A DNA stretch of 64,000 nt from a virus. The stretch is taken from IMG/VR virus record IMGVR_UViG_3300036715_001140, positions 1 to 64,000 of that record; one strand, written 5' to 3'. Positions 46,529-55,920 of this stretch are shown here, piece after piece. Numbering within the stretch: position 1 is the stretch's first letter; each line of letters begins with the position of its first letter. Both the position numbers and the translations under genes were made by a program. Below the pieces are notes generated by a model. It did no database searches. It was not told the origin of the DNA and was given only the letters and a program-made list of their open reading frames with translations.

Positions 46529-47797
46529 ATGTCTTCATCAAAAATTTTAGTAAATGCTATTGGTATAAAAGATAATTCTACGGGATTTGCTATCTTATAT
46601 GTTCCAGAATTTCATTTATTTTTAAAGTCTGAAATACGTCAAAATAAACCTGTAGAATTTTATACTAATTATTCAATGCCTGTACTTTGTACTCATCAAA
46701 ATGAGATATATGAAGAGTACAATAAACTAGAAACTCAGGCAGTAAATAAAATTCCTAACATAGGTTATGTAATAGTTAATAATGTCTGTAATATGAATTG
46801 TACCTTTTGTTATGCTGCGGCTAATACTAATCATAAAAGAGTAGACATTTCTGATCTAGAGCACCTGTCTAAGATATTGCCCAAAAATTCGTTTAGAAAA
46901 GTAATTATTTCTGGAGGAGAACCTTTATTAGACTTTGATCTTGTAAAACAAATAAGAACATTTTTTGATGAAATGACTATAAACTCTAATGGAATGCTTC
47001 TTACAGAAGATATAGCTAATTGGTTAGTAGAAACAAAGACAAAAATGTATATCGCCTTAGATTATGAGATTAAAGATTTTGAAGGACATGACTTTAATGC
47101 TAAAGCGCATGTAGAAAGTATAATCGCTAAAGTTCCAGAAGTTCTTCCATTTATAGAAGTCGCTGTAACTTACCCTAGTGATAAACTAGATGAGTTAAAA
47201 GATATTAGAACTCAAAATCTTCCATTTGAAAAAGAACTGACCCACGATTTTAATTACATTAAAGGAAAGGATCCTTTAGTTTTAACTAAATCTATATTTG
47301 AAAAAGAAATAGAAAGAATAGAAAGAGATGAAATTTCATTACAAGAATCTATCTTTCATAAACCTCTTAAATATATACGAAATACTTATAACTGGAGACT
47401 TAATATAGAGTCATGCTCTCCAGCCGTACATTTAAATCATCTTGGAGATTTACATCTATGTCAGGTTAGAGCCTCCAATACAAATAGACCTGAAGAGTAT
47501 GAGAAAGATGTTATCTGTAAAGCTAAAGATTTTAATTTAGACATATATAGACAAAGATCCAACAAAGATAAAAAGATTGGAGTTTGCACAATAGATAAAA
47601 ATTGTAACTGTAGATGGTTTTGTGGAAATATATGTTGGGCTAATATAAAACATAATAAACATAATTGTGAAGTTCTTAAATACTCGTTATTCTATTCTAT
47701 GTATTTAGTTCATAATTATCTTTCTATGGAAGGTTTTAGTTTATTAAATTTAGATAGATTTTTCAATTCAAAACTAAAAGGATTGAACTATGTCTGA
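46529..47797 (+). CDS. Radical SAM/SPASM enzyme (paralogue 2)
   Basis: A 422-aa paralogue of the preceding protein. The SAM cluster motif is C87-x3-C91-x2-C94 ('NVCNMNCTFCYAA'), followed by 'VIISGGEPLLDFD' and 'INSNGMLLTEDI'. Both proteins share 'ISLQESIF' and a SPASM tail ('CNCRWFCGNICWANIKHNKHNC'). The retained cluster ligands in both copies argue that each is active, perhaps on different residues of one substrate. It overlaps the downstream 1191-aa adhesin by 8 bp. Confidence 0.85.
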   Translation: MSSSKILVNAIGIKDNSTGFAILYVPEFHLFLKSEIRQNKPVEFYTNYSMPVLCTHQNEIYEEYNKLETQAVNKIPNIGYVIVNNVCNMNCTFCYAAANTNHKRVDISDLEHLSKILPKNSFRKVIISGGEPLLDFDLVKQIRTFFDEMTINSNGMLLTEDIANWLVETKTKMYIALDYEIKDFEGHDFNAKAHVESIIAKVPEVLPFIEVAVTYPSDKLDELKDIRTQNLPFEKELTHDFNYIKGKDPLVLTKSIFEKEIERIERDEISLQESIFHKPLKYIRNTYNWRLNIESCSPAVHLNHLGDLHLCQVRASNTNRPEEYEKDVICKAKDFNLDIYRQRSNKDKKIGVCTIDKNCNCRWFCGNICWANIKHNKHNCEVLKYSLFYSMYLVHNYLSMEGFSLLNLDRFFNSKLKGLNYV

Positions 47798-50700
47798 TAT
47801 TCGTCCTGTACTAAGTATTTTAGAAAAACCTGAAACCTTAAATAAAAGTAAGCAATGTTCTTTTACCTTTAAGTCATCTAAACCTTTGAAATATGTCTGG
47901 TGTGTTTTGGATAATAATCCAAGTTTTAAACTATATCCATCAAAAGATTATCCAGAAGGTGATATTGCTATTTTATCTTTAACCTATGATGATTCTGATG
48001 ATAGAGTTAAACACGAGCTAACAGTTCAAGCAGTAGATACAGATGATAATCTTGAGATATATAAAAATGTAATAGTTTGGACTAATGTTTTTATACCTAT
48101 ACAGTCTACATTAGTAGAACATCCTTCTGATCCAGATTTAGACTTAGCAAGTTATTTTCTAATTACTACAAATAAAACTGTATTGGGAGTAAGATATTCC
48201 TTAAATAATAATCCTTATGTTTTTGTCAAACCTTCAGATAGAGTTTCTGATAACAAGACAGTAGATATTTCATTATATGATCTTTCTGATAGATCATATA
48301 CGATAAGATATAAAGCTGTAGATGAATTTGGATTCGAAGAATTAACTGAACATGAATTTACTTGGAATAAAGTAGTACGTCCTATTACTACAATAGTAAA
48401 TATATCTGAAACAAACGATCCAAAAGTAATAGAGTTATCTGTAAATAAACAAGTTGCATATATTGAAAGTTATCATTATTACGGTGAAGATAAAGAATCT
48501 TTTAGCGAAATTTGTTCAGAAGTAAACTCCTCTGGACAAGAAAGATTCTACTTTAGAATACCACAACCTTTTGAAGGTAAAAATGAAGTACAATTTACAG
48601 CTGTAGATACTAAAGGTTACAGAGAATTAGAACCCGTTGTTTATACTTGGTATGAAGATAAAACAGTTTTATATTCTACCTTTATTGAGACACCAGCAAA
48701 AGTATCACAGATTACAGATTCTAAATTTACTATTGTAACTAATAAACCAGTCGATCATATAGAATATACTTTAGACGATCAACCGGAGAATAAAATATAC
48801 CCTTGGCCTGAAGATGTAACTAATAAAACGTTCAAGATAACATTTACATCTATGCAAGAAGGGTTTCATAATCTATCTATAAGAGCAGTAGATGGGTCTG
48901 GATATTTGGAGGATGAGGCACGTGTTTATTCATGGAAAGTAGAAGATCCACCAGTTTCAAATATAATAAAGTACCCAATTAGTCCTAGTACAGAATCAAC
49001 TGCTACCTTTAAAATTGTTGCTAACAAACCATTGAGTCATGCATTATACTCGTTGAACGGATCGTCTTGGAAAGTATTTAATATAGATCCTAATGACTCA
49101 ACTAAGACAAGTGCAAGTATAACAATATCTAATTTAAAAAATGGCGATTATACTATACAGATAAAAGCAGTAGATTTATTTGGAGCTGTGGAGAGAGAAT
49201 CAACTGAAAAATCTTGGAGTGTAGAAGGTATTGAAGTTGTTTATCCAAATGTAGGATATGGTTCATCTAAAACAATCTTACCAGATGGAGTTACAGAAGC
49301 ATTTAGATTTCACCCATCTCCAGGTGTATATTTTCCAGAGAGCTTACTTGAGTTACCATCTGTTAGATCAATAATATATCCAGATACATTTATTGTAACA
49401 TTTCCCGAAAAGTTTTCTAATCAAACTTCAGGAGTATTTACATTTTCATCTACTAGAATTGGAGCAACCTACCAGATTAGTTTAGATGGTTCTGAGTGGA
49501 AAGATGTAGGTAATCTATATAAATTTAATGATCTAGTTTTAGGCTCTCATTTACTTAAAGTTAGATCTATAGATAGAGCTGGGAATATTGATCCATCACC
49601 AGCAGAGTATTCTTGGAGTATAGACACTAAAAAACCAGTTTCTACCTTTGTAGAAACTCCACCTAATATATCTATCTCACAGGAAGCATCTATAAGAATA
49701 GAGGTAGATAAACCAGTTCAGTACGAGTTGTACTCTTTAGATAATTCTATATGGTTAAAGTCTTATCCTTTAGAGTCAGATCCAGATAATAGAACGATAT
49801 TAGTAGAATTATATAATCTAAATTCTGGACCGCATAATTTTAGAGTAAAGGCTTGTGATATATATGGTAATATAGAAGTACCAGAAAAGTATTATAACTG
49901 GTTTGTAAATACAGATAGGACTCCACCTGATACTATTATAACTACTATAATTCCTGAATATACTAATAAAGTTAACTGGGATATAGACTTTATGTCACCT
50001 AAACTTGGTTGCACTTTTGAAGTAGCTTTAGACGTAACATTATCTAATACAGATATACGATATGGTGAATGGGTGTCTGCGAAAAGTCCTTATATTCTTT
50101 CTGATTTAGCTGATGGACATTATGTGATAAAGGTTAGAGCGATTGATCTATTTGGAGATATAGATGTTACACCTGCTCAATTAGCTTGGAATATAGATAC
50201 AGTTCCACCAAAATTATTTTTTGTTACAAAGCCGACAGGACCAAATGGAACATTTGAAGTTGTCTCAAATAAAACAAATTGCAGCTATCATTTTATTTAT
50301 AATGATAGTGATACAGAAAACGTAGTATACAGTCCTATCATACCATATAGCAATTTACCTGAAGGAGTTAATATTGTAAAAATTTATGCTAAAGATATGG
50401 CAGGAAATTCTGGAGATGTTATTTCTTATACTTGGACTATTGATTCAGTAACACCTAATACCTTTATTGATACTTATCCAATAGATAATAGCTCAAGTGG
50501 GCAGTTTACTTATCACGCAGATAAACCTAATTGTGTCTTTGAAGTTACTTTGGACTCAGTTACAAGTTTTAAAGAAAGTCCTTTTACTTTCACTAATTTA
50601 TCTTCAGGTTTTCATACCTTTTCAGTTAGAGCAAAGGACTTAAATGGAAATTTTGATGTTAATCCCAAAACATATACTTGGGAAGTAAAGATTTTAAGTA

Positions 50701-51365
50701 CGATAACTGTTACAGTTTTTAATGCAATTAATGCTAAAGCTATCTCAGGTGCACTTGTATCTATAGACACTGGAGAATCTAGTAATACAAATACTTCTGG
50801 TGAAGCTAAGTTTACTAGTATAAAGGCAGGACTTAGAACAGTCACAATCGCTAAAGATCAATTTGTTACAGAAACCGTAACAGTTACTTTAACTGAAGCT
50901 GCGATAGCAATAACTGTTTTATTATCGCCCTCTCTATGGGATGGTGCCTATCGTGCTGTATTACGTTGGGGTTACAAACCTTCTGACTTAGATATCCATA
51001 TGTATGTACCATCAGGATCAACTTACATAGACCGTAACTGGGCTAATAAAGGAAGTGAAATTTCCACACCATCTGGATGGCTAGACATAGATGATACTGA
51101 TGGTTATGGTCCAGAAACTGTTACTGCTAAAACTCCAAATATAGGTATTTATCAAATATGGGTGTACAATTATTCTCAAACACCAGATATAACATCTTCA
51201 AATGCTGAAGTTAGTATATACTCAGACCAAGGAAAACAGCGTACTTATAAAGTACCTTTAAACTTAGGTACAGGATATAAAGCTTGGCATGTATGTGATA
51301 TCGACTGTGTAAACAAAATTATAACTGATGTAAATTTATTAAGAACAAATCTACCAAATATATAG
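47790..51365 (+). CDS. Large Ig-repeat adhesin with CarboxypepD_reg-like and DUF2135-like domains
   Basis: An 1191-aa protein. Residues 1 to about 965 are around ten Ig-like repeats with 'YSLN..W' strands, 'L..L..G.H...VRAVD' strands and 'YSWTIDT' ends, the family also seen at 16818. Residues about 970-1040 fit a carboxypeptidase-regulatory-like beta domain ('ISGALVSIDTGESSNTNTSG'). Residues about 1050-1184 begin 'LRWGYKPSDLDIHMYVPSG', the start of a YfaP/DUF2135-like domain. The gene overlaps the last radical-SAM gene by 8 bp, so the two are translated together. It is either a virion adhesin modified by the upstream enzymes or a long fibre. Confidence 0.65.
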   Translation: MSDIRPVLSILEKPETLNKSKQCSFTFKSSKPLKYVWCVLDNNPSFKLYPSKDYPEGDIAILSLTYDDSDDRVKHELTVQAVDTDDNLEIYKNVIVWTNVFIPIQSTLVEHPSDPDLDLASYFLITTNKTVLGVRYSLNNNPYVFVKPSDRVSDNKTVDISLYDLSDRSYTIRYKAVDEFGFEELTEHEFTWNKVVRPITTIVNISETNDPKVIELSVNKQVAYIESYHYYGEDKESFSEICSEVNSSGQERFYFRIPQPFEGKNEVQFTAVDTKGYRELEPVVYTWYEDKTVLYSTFIETPAKVSQITDSKFTIVTNKPVDHIEYTLDDQPENKIYPWPEDVTNKTFKITFTSMQEGFHNLSIRAVDGSGYLEDEARVYSWKVEDPPVSNIIKYPISPSTESTATFKIVANKPLSHALYSLNGSSWKVFNIDPNDSTKTSASITISNLKNGDYTIQIKAVDLFGAVERESTEKSWSVEGIEVVYPNVGYGSSKTILPDGVTEAFRFHPSPGVYFPESLLELPSVRSIIYPDTFIVTFPEKFSNQTSGVFTFSSTRIGATYQISLDGSEWKDVGNLYKFNDLVLGSHLLKVRSIDRAGNIDPSPAEYSWSIDTKKPVSTFVETPPNISISQEASIRIEVDKPVQYELYSLDNSIWLKSYPLESDPDNRTILVELYNLNSGPHNFRVKACDIYGNIEVPEKYYNWFVNTDRTPPDTIITTIIPEYTNKVNWDIDFMSPKLGCTFEVALDVTLSNTDIRYGEWVSAKSPYILSDLADGHYVIKVRAIDLFGDIDVTPAQLAWNIDTVPPKLFFVTKPTGPNGTFEVVSNKTNCSYHFIYNDSDTENVVYSPIIPYSNLPEGVNIVKIYAKDMAGNSGDVISYTWTIDSVTPNTFIDTYPIDNSSSGQFTYHADKPNCVFEVTLDSVTSFKESPFTFTNLSSGFHTFSVRAKDLNGNFDVNPKTYTWEVKILSTITVTVFNAINAKAISGALVSIDTGESSNTNTSGEAKFTSIKAGLRTVTIAKDQFVTETVTVTLTEAAIAITVLLSPSLWDGAYRAVLRWGYKPSDLDIHMYVPSGSTYIDRNWANKGSEISTPSGWLDIDDTDGYGPETVTAKTPNIGIYQIWVYNYSQTPDITSSNAEVSIYSDQGKQRTYKVPLNLGTGYKAWHVCDIDCVNKIITDVNLLRTNLPNI

Positions 51366-51385
51366 TAGTATAATACGAGGACTTT

Positions 51386-51604
51386 ATGACAACTATTTTA
51401 GATCCTTATTACACTTTATTAAGTCAATATTACAATAATTATGATCTATTCATATCTAAGTGTAAAGATAGTGGTTTAACAGTCTTAACCATAGTAGAGT
51501 TTAAAGATAAAATAAATACTTTATTTCCTAAAACTAGTAATGTTCATAGAACACCTGTTACTCGTTCTCCACGAAGTTGCTGTGGAGGTGGAGCATCTCG
51601 TTGA
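51386..51604 (+). CDS. 72-aa protein with Cys-Cys-Gly-Gly-Gly tail
   Basis: A small protein with a clear CGAGGA ribosome-binding site. Residues 1-50 look like a helical leader ('MTTILDPYYTLLSQYYNNYD'). The last 20 residues are Thr/Arg/Ser/Pro-rich and end 'RSPRSCCGGGASR'. Leader-plus-Cys/Gly/Ser core is the general build of ribosomally made, post-translationally modified peptides, and four radical-SAM genes lie upstream. No known precursor family is recognised, and a small virion or assembly protein is equally possible. Confidence 0.55.
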   Translation: MTTILDPYYTLLSQYYNNYDLFISKCKDSGLTVLTIVEFKDKINTLFPKTSNVHRTPVTRSPRSCCGGGASR

Positions 51605-51610
51605 ACTATG

Positions 51611-51619
51611 TAATTTATT
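51611..51619 (+). promoter_or_regulatory. Candidate promoter element TAATTTATT
   Basis: A one-mismatch copy of the recurring TAATTTATA element, in the 49-bp gap before the membrane-protein and endolysin genes, 35 bp before the ATG. Confidence 0.25.
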
Positions 51620-51653
51620 ATGTAGTTAATATATTAACAAAAGGAGAATGGAA

Positions 51654-52031
51654 ATGGAAGACAATACTACTAAAACTGAAGAAAACGTAACTGCAAGTGA
51701 GGAAAAGCCAAGTGAGGAAAAGAAGAAACAACCATTTATTAACCATAATACTTTTGCATTAGCTTTTGTTATTATAACGGTAGTATATATTACACTAGTG
51801 TTTAAGTATTTTAATCCTACTACTGGTCCTGAGTACGGAACTGCACTTAGGATAAGTGCAAGTTCTATGCAGTCTACAGCTTTATGGTTTATCTCTGCAT
51901 TAGGTTTTGTGATTACTCTAAATGGTCTTAAATTCGATGTTTATAAAGAAATAGTAGATGAGCATAATATAGCATTAGCTCTTTTAGTTGGTTTTGCATG
52001 GTTAGCTCTTGCTTTAGTTATAGCACTATAA
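51654..52031 (+). CDS. Three-helix membrane protein, possible holin
   Basis: A 125-aa protein. An ATG at 51648 is in frame but only 1 nt from AAGGAG; 51654 has better spacing. The first 28 residues are charged (Glu/Lys). Three hydrophobic segments follow, beginning with 'TFALAFVIITVVYITLVF', 'STALWFISALGFVITL' and 'ALALLVGFAWLALALVIAL'. Size, topology and position directly upstream of an exported endolysin suit a holin. This is inferred; no holin family is recognised. Confidence 0.55.
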   Translation: MEDNTTKTEENVTASEEKPSEEKKKQPFINHNTFALAFVIITVVYITLVFKYFNPTTGPEYGTALRISASSMQSTALWFISALGFVITLNGLKFDVYKEIVDEHNIALALLVGFAWLALALVIAL

Positions 52032-52043
52032 TTGGAATTAAAG

Positions 52044-52694
52044 ATGAAGAAGTTAATCTTGTTAATTTTAACTTTCTTGTTTTTATTTTCAGTACCTAAC
52101 GTAGTATTTTCTGGACCTTATGATCTAGAGGTCTTAAAGAAAGCAGAATCTTACTTATATGTAAGAGAGCTTAATCCTATTAATGGTAATAGAAGTCCAG
52201 AGATAGATATGTGGCTTAAGTATGTAGGGCTACCACCTGGATTATCTTATTGTGTTACTTTCAATGTCTATTGTGTTGGTAGTGTCTATGAAGCACATGG
52301 CAAAAGAAATCCTTTACCAAAAATTGGAAGAGTATCAACATTGCTAAAAATAGTAAAAAAAGATAAGTATGCTTTTACTGTAGTACCTGCAAAAGATGTA
52401 GAATATGGTTCGTATATTCTAAAACCTGGGATGATAGCTATTTGGTCTAACAATAAAAAATTAGATGGTTCTGGTTTAGATAAGTATGATTGGGCCGGTC
52501 ATGCAGAGTTTGTAACAAGTCCGCTGGTTAAATCTAAATTTGGTTCTATTGGGGCTAACACTATAGGTGTAGATGACATACGTTCACAAAGAGAGCAAGC
52601 TAAGACTGGACCTGTAGGTGGAGTTTATAGAAAAAGTAGAAACATAAGTAAACTTAAATCTTTTAATACAGAAGCATTTATTAAAATAAATTAA
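52044..52694 (+). CDS. Exported CHAP-like peptidoglycan hydrolase (endolysin)
   Basis: A 216-aa protein starting at the ATG 52044, with GGAA upstream. 'MKKLILLILTFLFLFS' is a signal peptide with probable cleavage after 'VVFSG'. The body has the order seen in CHAP/NlpC-type amidases: 'NPINGNRSPEIDMWLKYVGL', a Cys at 70 in 'LSYCVTFNVYC', 'LKPGMIAIWS' and His at 153 in 'WAGHAEFVTS'. Secretion would be Sec-dependent, so a pinholin or other membrane-depolarising partner could control it; the upstream membrane protein is a candidate. Confidence 0.7.
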   Translation: MKKLILLILTFLFLFSVPNVVFSGPYDLEVLKKAESYLYVRELNPINGNRSPEIDMWLKYVGLPPGLSYCVTFNVYCVGSVYEAHGKRNPLPKIGRVSTLLKIVKKDKYAFTVVPAKDVEYGSYILKPGMIAIWSNNKKLDGSGLDKYDWAGHAEFVTSPLVKSKFGSIGANTIGVDDIRSQREQAKTGPVGGVYRKSRNISKLKSFNTEAFIKIN

Positions 52695-52706
52695 CATAAG
52701 AGGTGT

Positions 52707-53138
52707 ATGATGCCCGAAGCAAGTAGAATTTTTATATCTGGACCAATGATGTTCCAAGTAGACCAATATCTTATGACTCGGTATAAACTAGATCCAGTAG
52801 CTGCATCTACTACTCAAAGTTTTAGATTAGATTTAACTAGTACAAAAGGCGTTTTAATTTCTGTTAAAGTTCAGTGTTTATCTACTTCTTATGATGTTTA
52901 TATCATGCCTTTTGAAAATGTAGACATAGATTCTTTAATGACAATTTATAGAAAAACTGACATAAATAAACTATTAGAAGATACAAATTTATCTTCATTT
53001 TGGGCTAAGTTTAATCCTTTTCATTCACAGAAGTATGGAGAATTAGATACAGATAAGTGTCTATACTTTAAGATTGAAAATAAAGCTGAAGATACTGGAG
53101 ATATTTATGTAGAACTTATTTATAGAGTAGCATTATAA
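52707..53138 (+). CDS. Unassigned protein in lysis region
   Basis: A 143-aa protein of unknown family. It is beta-rich in the middle ('VLISVKVQCLSTSYDVYIMPFEN') and ends 'GDIYVELIYRVAL', suggesting a small beta-sandwich. There is no signal peptide. AGAGGTG precedes the ATG. It could be another virion or baseplate accessory protein, since structural and lysis genes are mixed here. Confidence 0.45.
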   Translation: MMPEASRIFISGPMMFQVDQYLMTRYKLDPVAASTTQSFRLDLTSTKGVLISVKVQCLSTSYDVYIMPFENVDIDSLMTIYRKTDINKLLEDTNLSSFWAKFNPFHSQKYGELDTDKCLYFKIENKAEDTGDIYVELIYRVAL

Positions 53139-53450
53139 ATGACTTCTTCTTGTTCAATAATACTTTTATTTGTTAAACAGGTTTTTGAAGTATATGCTAT
53201 TACTTTGATTTTAGCTAGTAGTTCTATCTTAGAACCTTTTAGATATGTTATTATAAAAAGATACCCAGGTCTTTACAGTCCGTTAAACTCATGGATAAAA
53301 GCTCCATTAGTTTATGAAAAACACTTTATCGAGTGTAGGATGTGTATGGGATTCTGGGTATCTTTGTTTAGTTGTATTTATTATAACAATCTAAGCTATT
53401 TTGTAGTTGTTTTTGGTATAAGCTATTTTATTTGTACTCAAGAAAGGTAG
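53139..53450 (+). CDS. DUF1360-like membrane protein
   Basis: A 103-aa protein starting right after the previous stop, without a clear ribosome-binding site, so probably translationally coupled. Two hydrophobic segments flank 'ECRMCMGFWVSLF', close to the Cys-x2-Cys-x-Gly-Phe-Trp motif of the DUF1360 family found in many phages. The function of that family is not known. Confidence 0.6.
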   Translation: MTSSCSIILLFVKQVFEVYAITLILASSSILEPFRYVIIKRYPGLYSPLNSWIKAPLVYEKHFIECRMCMGFWVSLFSCIYYNNLSYFVVVFGISYFICTQER

Positions 53451-53460
53451 GTAGACAAAG

Positions 53461-55908
53461 ATGATTTTATTAAAAGATATGAAGACTAGTCTTTTTAAAA
53501 ATGCTGATGCCTATTGGAAGAGTAATAGAAAAGATCATATCCAACTTGAAAGTTATGATCTATATATAGGTGCTAGATTCAGATGTAAAGTACGAACAGG
53601 ATCAACTTTAAAGTATTTATACTTTACTATAATATCTTTAGATCCTGCAGTTATAGCTTATTGGATTCAGGATGAATTTGCAATTTATCTAGCACCTGTA
53701 GATTTTGAGCAACTATTTATAAGAAGGATACTCAATAGACGTAACCTTATAGAAAAAATGTTACATCCACAAGATATTCGAATTATACCCGTCAAAGTAT
53801 TAAACTCCATACAGACTAGAAAAATGCTTTGGATGATACCTAGATTAACACAGAAAGATGTTCAATCAGCGCCTTATAGCTTGAACATTATTTCTCCTAA
53901 ACTGATTTACAACTTTAGTACCTACATTAGTGCAGGTAAAGAAGATATCTTCGGGTGGTTACTTAATCTAGCAACACAAGCCAATTCTGATTATCATACA
54001 GGTAAAAAACAATCAAGTCTTACTGATGATCAATATGACGAACTAAAAGAACTGTTGCTATCTATAGATCCTAAAAAAGCTAAGATTTTAGAATCAGTTG
54101 GGGCACCAGTAATAGAAGAAAAAGATGTTAGGAAAAAGGTAGAACTTGAATATAAAATGGGTTCATTACGTAAGATTAAACCAGATGGTTCTACTACAAA
54201 TAAATTTATAAAAGATACAAAAGATGATGAGTATATAGTCTCTGATAAGTTAGATGGATTAAGTCTGAGTTTAACTTATAGAAATTCAAATTTAGTAAAA
54301 GCTACAACTAGAGGTGATGGTTATATTGGACAAGATGTAACTAGGCATATACTTCAAGTTCCTTCTGTACCTAAGAAACTTAATTCTAAATATGCTAAAG
54401 AGAATCTAACTATACGAGCTGAAGGAATTTTAGCAAACTCTGATTTTGAGATGTTTAACAAACTCTTGGTTAAAGAAGGTAACTCGGAATTTGCTAATCC
54501 ACGCAATATGATAGCTGGTGTATTTAATAGATTATCACCTAATAAAAAAGTTTTAGCTAAGTTAAATGTTGTAACTTATGCTATAATGAGTAGAGAAAAA
54601 GACTTAGATAAAAAGCAACAACTTAAACAACTTGAAGATATGGGTTTTCATGTAGTTCCTTACAAAGTATTTAAAGCTAAAGATATTTCAGAAGAGAAGT
54701 TAACAAAGTATATTTCTGATAGAAAGCTAATGGGTGACTTTGATTTAGATGGGGCTGTAATAGAAGTAAATAATGCTAAGATCAGACAATCCCTTGGTAA
54801 TGAAACTAATTCAATAAATCCTAAATATGCTAAAGCATTTAAGACTGGTGATACTGAAAAAGTTGAAGCTAAAGTACTAGAAGTTGTATGGGCTGTATCT
54901 AAACATGGATATTTAAAACCACGGATTCGTATTTTTCCTGTAAAATTAGGTGGTGTTACTGTATCATATGCTACAGCTTTTAATGCCTCTTTTGTTTATG
55001 AAAATAAATTAGGTCCTGGAGCTAAGGTATTATTAACACGTTCTGGCGATGTAATTCCACATATACTTAAAGTAATAGATAAAGCTAAGAAACCTCAAAT
55101 GCCAGATAAAGATGTAGTAGGTAATTATGAATGGAATGATACAAAAGTTGATTTAGTATTATCTGAACCACATGAGAATGATACTGTAAAGATAAAACAA
55201 ATATCCGGATTCTTTAGTCGGATAGGAGTAGATTATCTTGGACGTGGCTTAATAACACGTTTTTATGAACACGGCTTTGACTCTATAGATAAAGTAATTC
55301 ACATTACTGTAAAAGATTTATTATCTATTGATGGTATTCAAAAGAAAAGTGCAGAAAAATTATATGAAGGTATTACTAAAGCATTACAGACTGTAGACTT
55401 ACCTACTCTAGCTTCTGCTACTCCATACTTTGGAGTAAACTTTGGAGAAACAAGACTAGATAAAATATACGAAGTTTATAAAGATGAAATGTTTAGTAGA
55501 TGGAAAGGTTATACAGTAAGAACTGTAGCAGAAGAAATTTCTAAAATACCTGGATTTAGTTCTAACACTGCAATTCAATTTGCAAAAGGTATTAAACCTT
55601 TTAATTCATTTTTGAAAAGAAATTCTGATGTATTAAAAATAAACAAGAAGAAGGAACAAAAGAAATTAAGTAATGTATTTTCAAATGTATCTATTTGTTG
55701 GACTGGCATTAGACAAAGAGACTTAGAAGAACTACTTATAGCAAATGGCGGTAAAGTAGAATCATCTGTTAAAAATGGATTGACCTATCTTGTAGCAAAA
55801 GATCCGAATAGTACTAGTGCTAAAATGCAGAAAGCTAGAGATTTGAAGATAAAGATAATATCTCCAGACCAAGCAATAAAATTGTTTAAAGATAAAGGTG
55901 TTTTATAA
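53461..55908 (+). CDS. ligA: NAD-dependent DNA ligase with N-terminal extension
   Basis: An 815-aa ligase that joins nicked DNA using NAD. The adenylated Lys is at 263 in 'SDKLDGLSLSLTY' (KxDG motif), followed by 'TRGDGYIGQDVT' and 'RAEGILANSDF'. An OB-fold/HhH region includes 'LLSIDGIQKKSAEKL'. A C-terminal BRCT-like domain (about 740-815) has 'CWTGIRQRDLEELLIANGG'. In bacterial LigA the Lys is near residue 115, so about 150 residues are extra at the N-terminus, with no recognised domain. The usual four-Cys zinc finger is not evident. A ligase inside a virion/lysis gene run is unusual. Confidence 0.9.
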   Translation: MILLKDMKTSLFKNADAYWKSNRKDHIQLESYDLYIGARFRCKVRTGSTLKYLYFTIISLDPAVIAYWIQDEFAIYLAPVDFEQLFIRRILNRRNLIEKMLHPQDIRIIPVKVLNSIQTRKMLWMIPRLTQKDVQSAPYSLNIISPKLIYNFSTYISAGKEDIFGWLLNLATQANSDYHTGKKQSSLTDDQYDELKELLLSIDPKKAKILESVGAPVIEEKDVRKKVELEYKMGSLRKIKPDGSTTNKFIKDTKDDEYIVSDKLDGLSLSLTYRNSNLVKATTRGDGYIGQDVTRHILQVPSVPKKLNSKYAKENLTIRAEGILANSDFEMFNKLLVKEGNSEFANPRNMIAGVFNRLSPNKKVLAKLNVVTYAIMSREKDLDKKQQLKQLEDMGFHVVPYKVFKAKDISEEKLTKYISDRKLMGDFDLDGAVIEVNNAKIRQSLGNETNSINPKYAKAFKTGDTEKVEAKVLEVVWAVSKHGYLKPRIRIFPVKLGGVTVSYATAFNASFVYENKLGPGAKVLLTRSGDVIPHILKVIDKAKKPQMPDKDVVGNYEWNDTKVDLVLSEPHENDTVKIKQISGFFSRIGVDYLGRGLITRFYEHGFDSIDKVIHITVKDLLSIDGIQKKSAEKLYEGITKALQTVDLPTLASATPYFGVNFGETRLDKIYEVYKDEMFSRWKGYTVRTVAEEISKIPGFSSNTAIQFAKGIKPFNSFLKRNSDVLKINKKKEQKKLSNVFSNVSICWTGIRQRDLEELLIANGGKVESSVKNGLTYLVAKDPNSTSAKMQKARDLKIKIISPDQAIKLFKDKGVL

Positions 55909-55920
55909 AAGGAGAATTAG

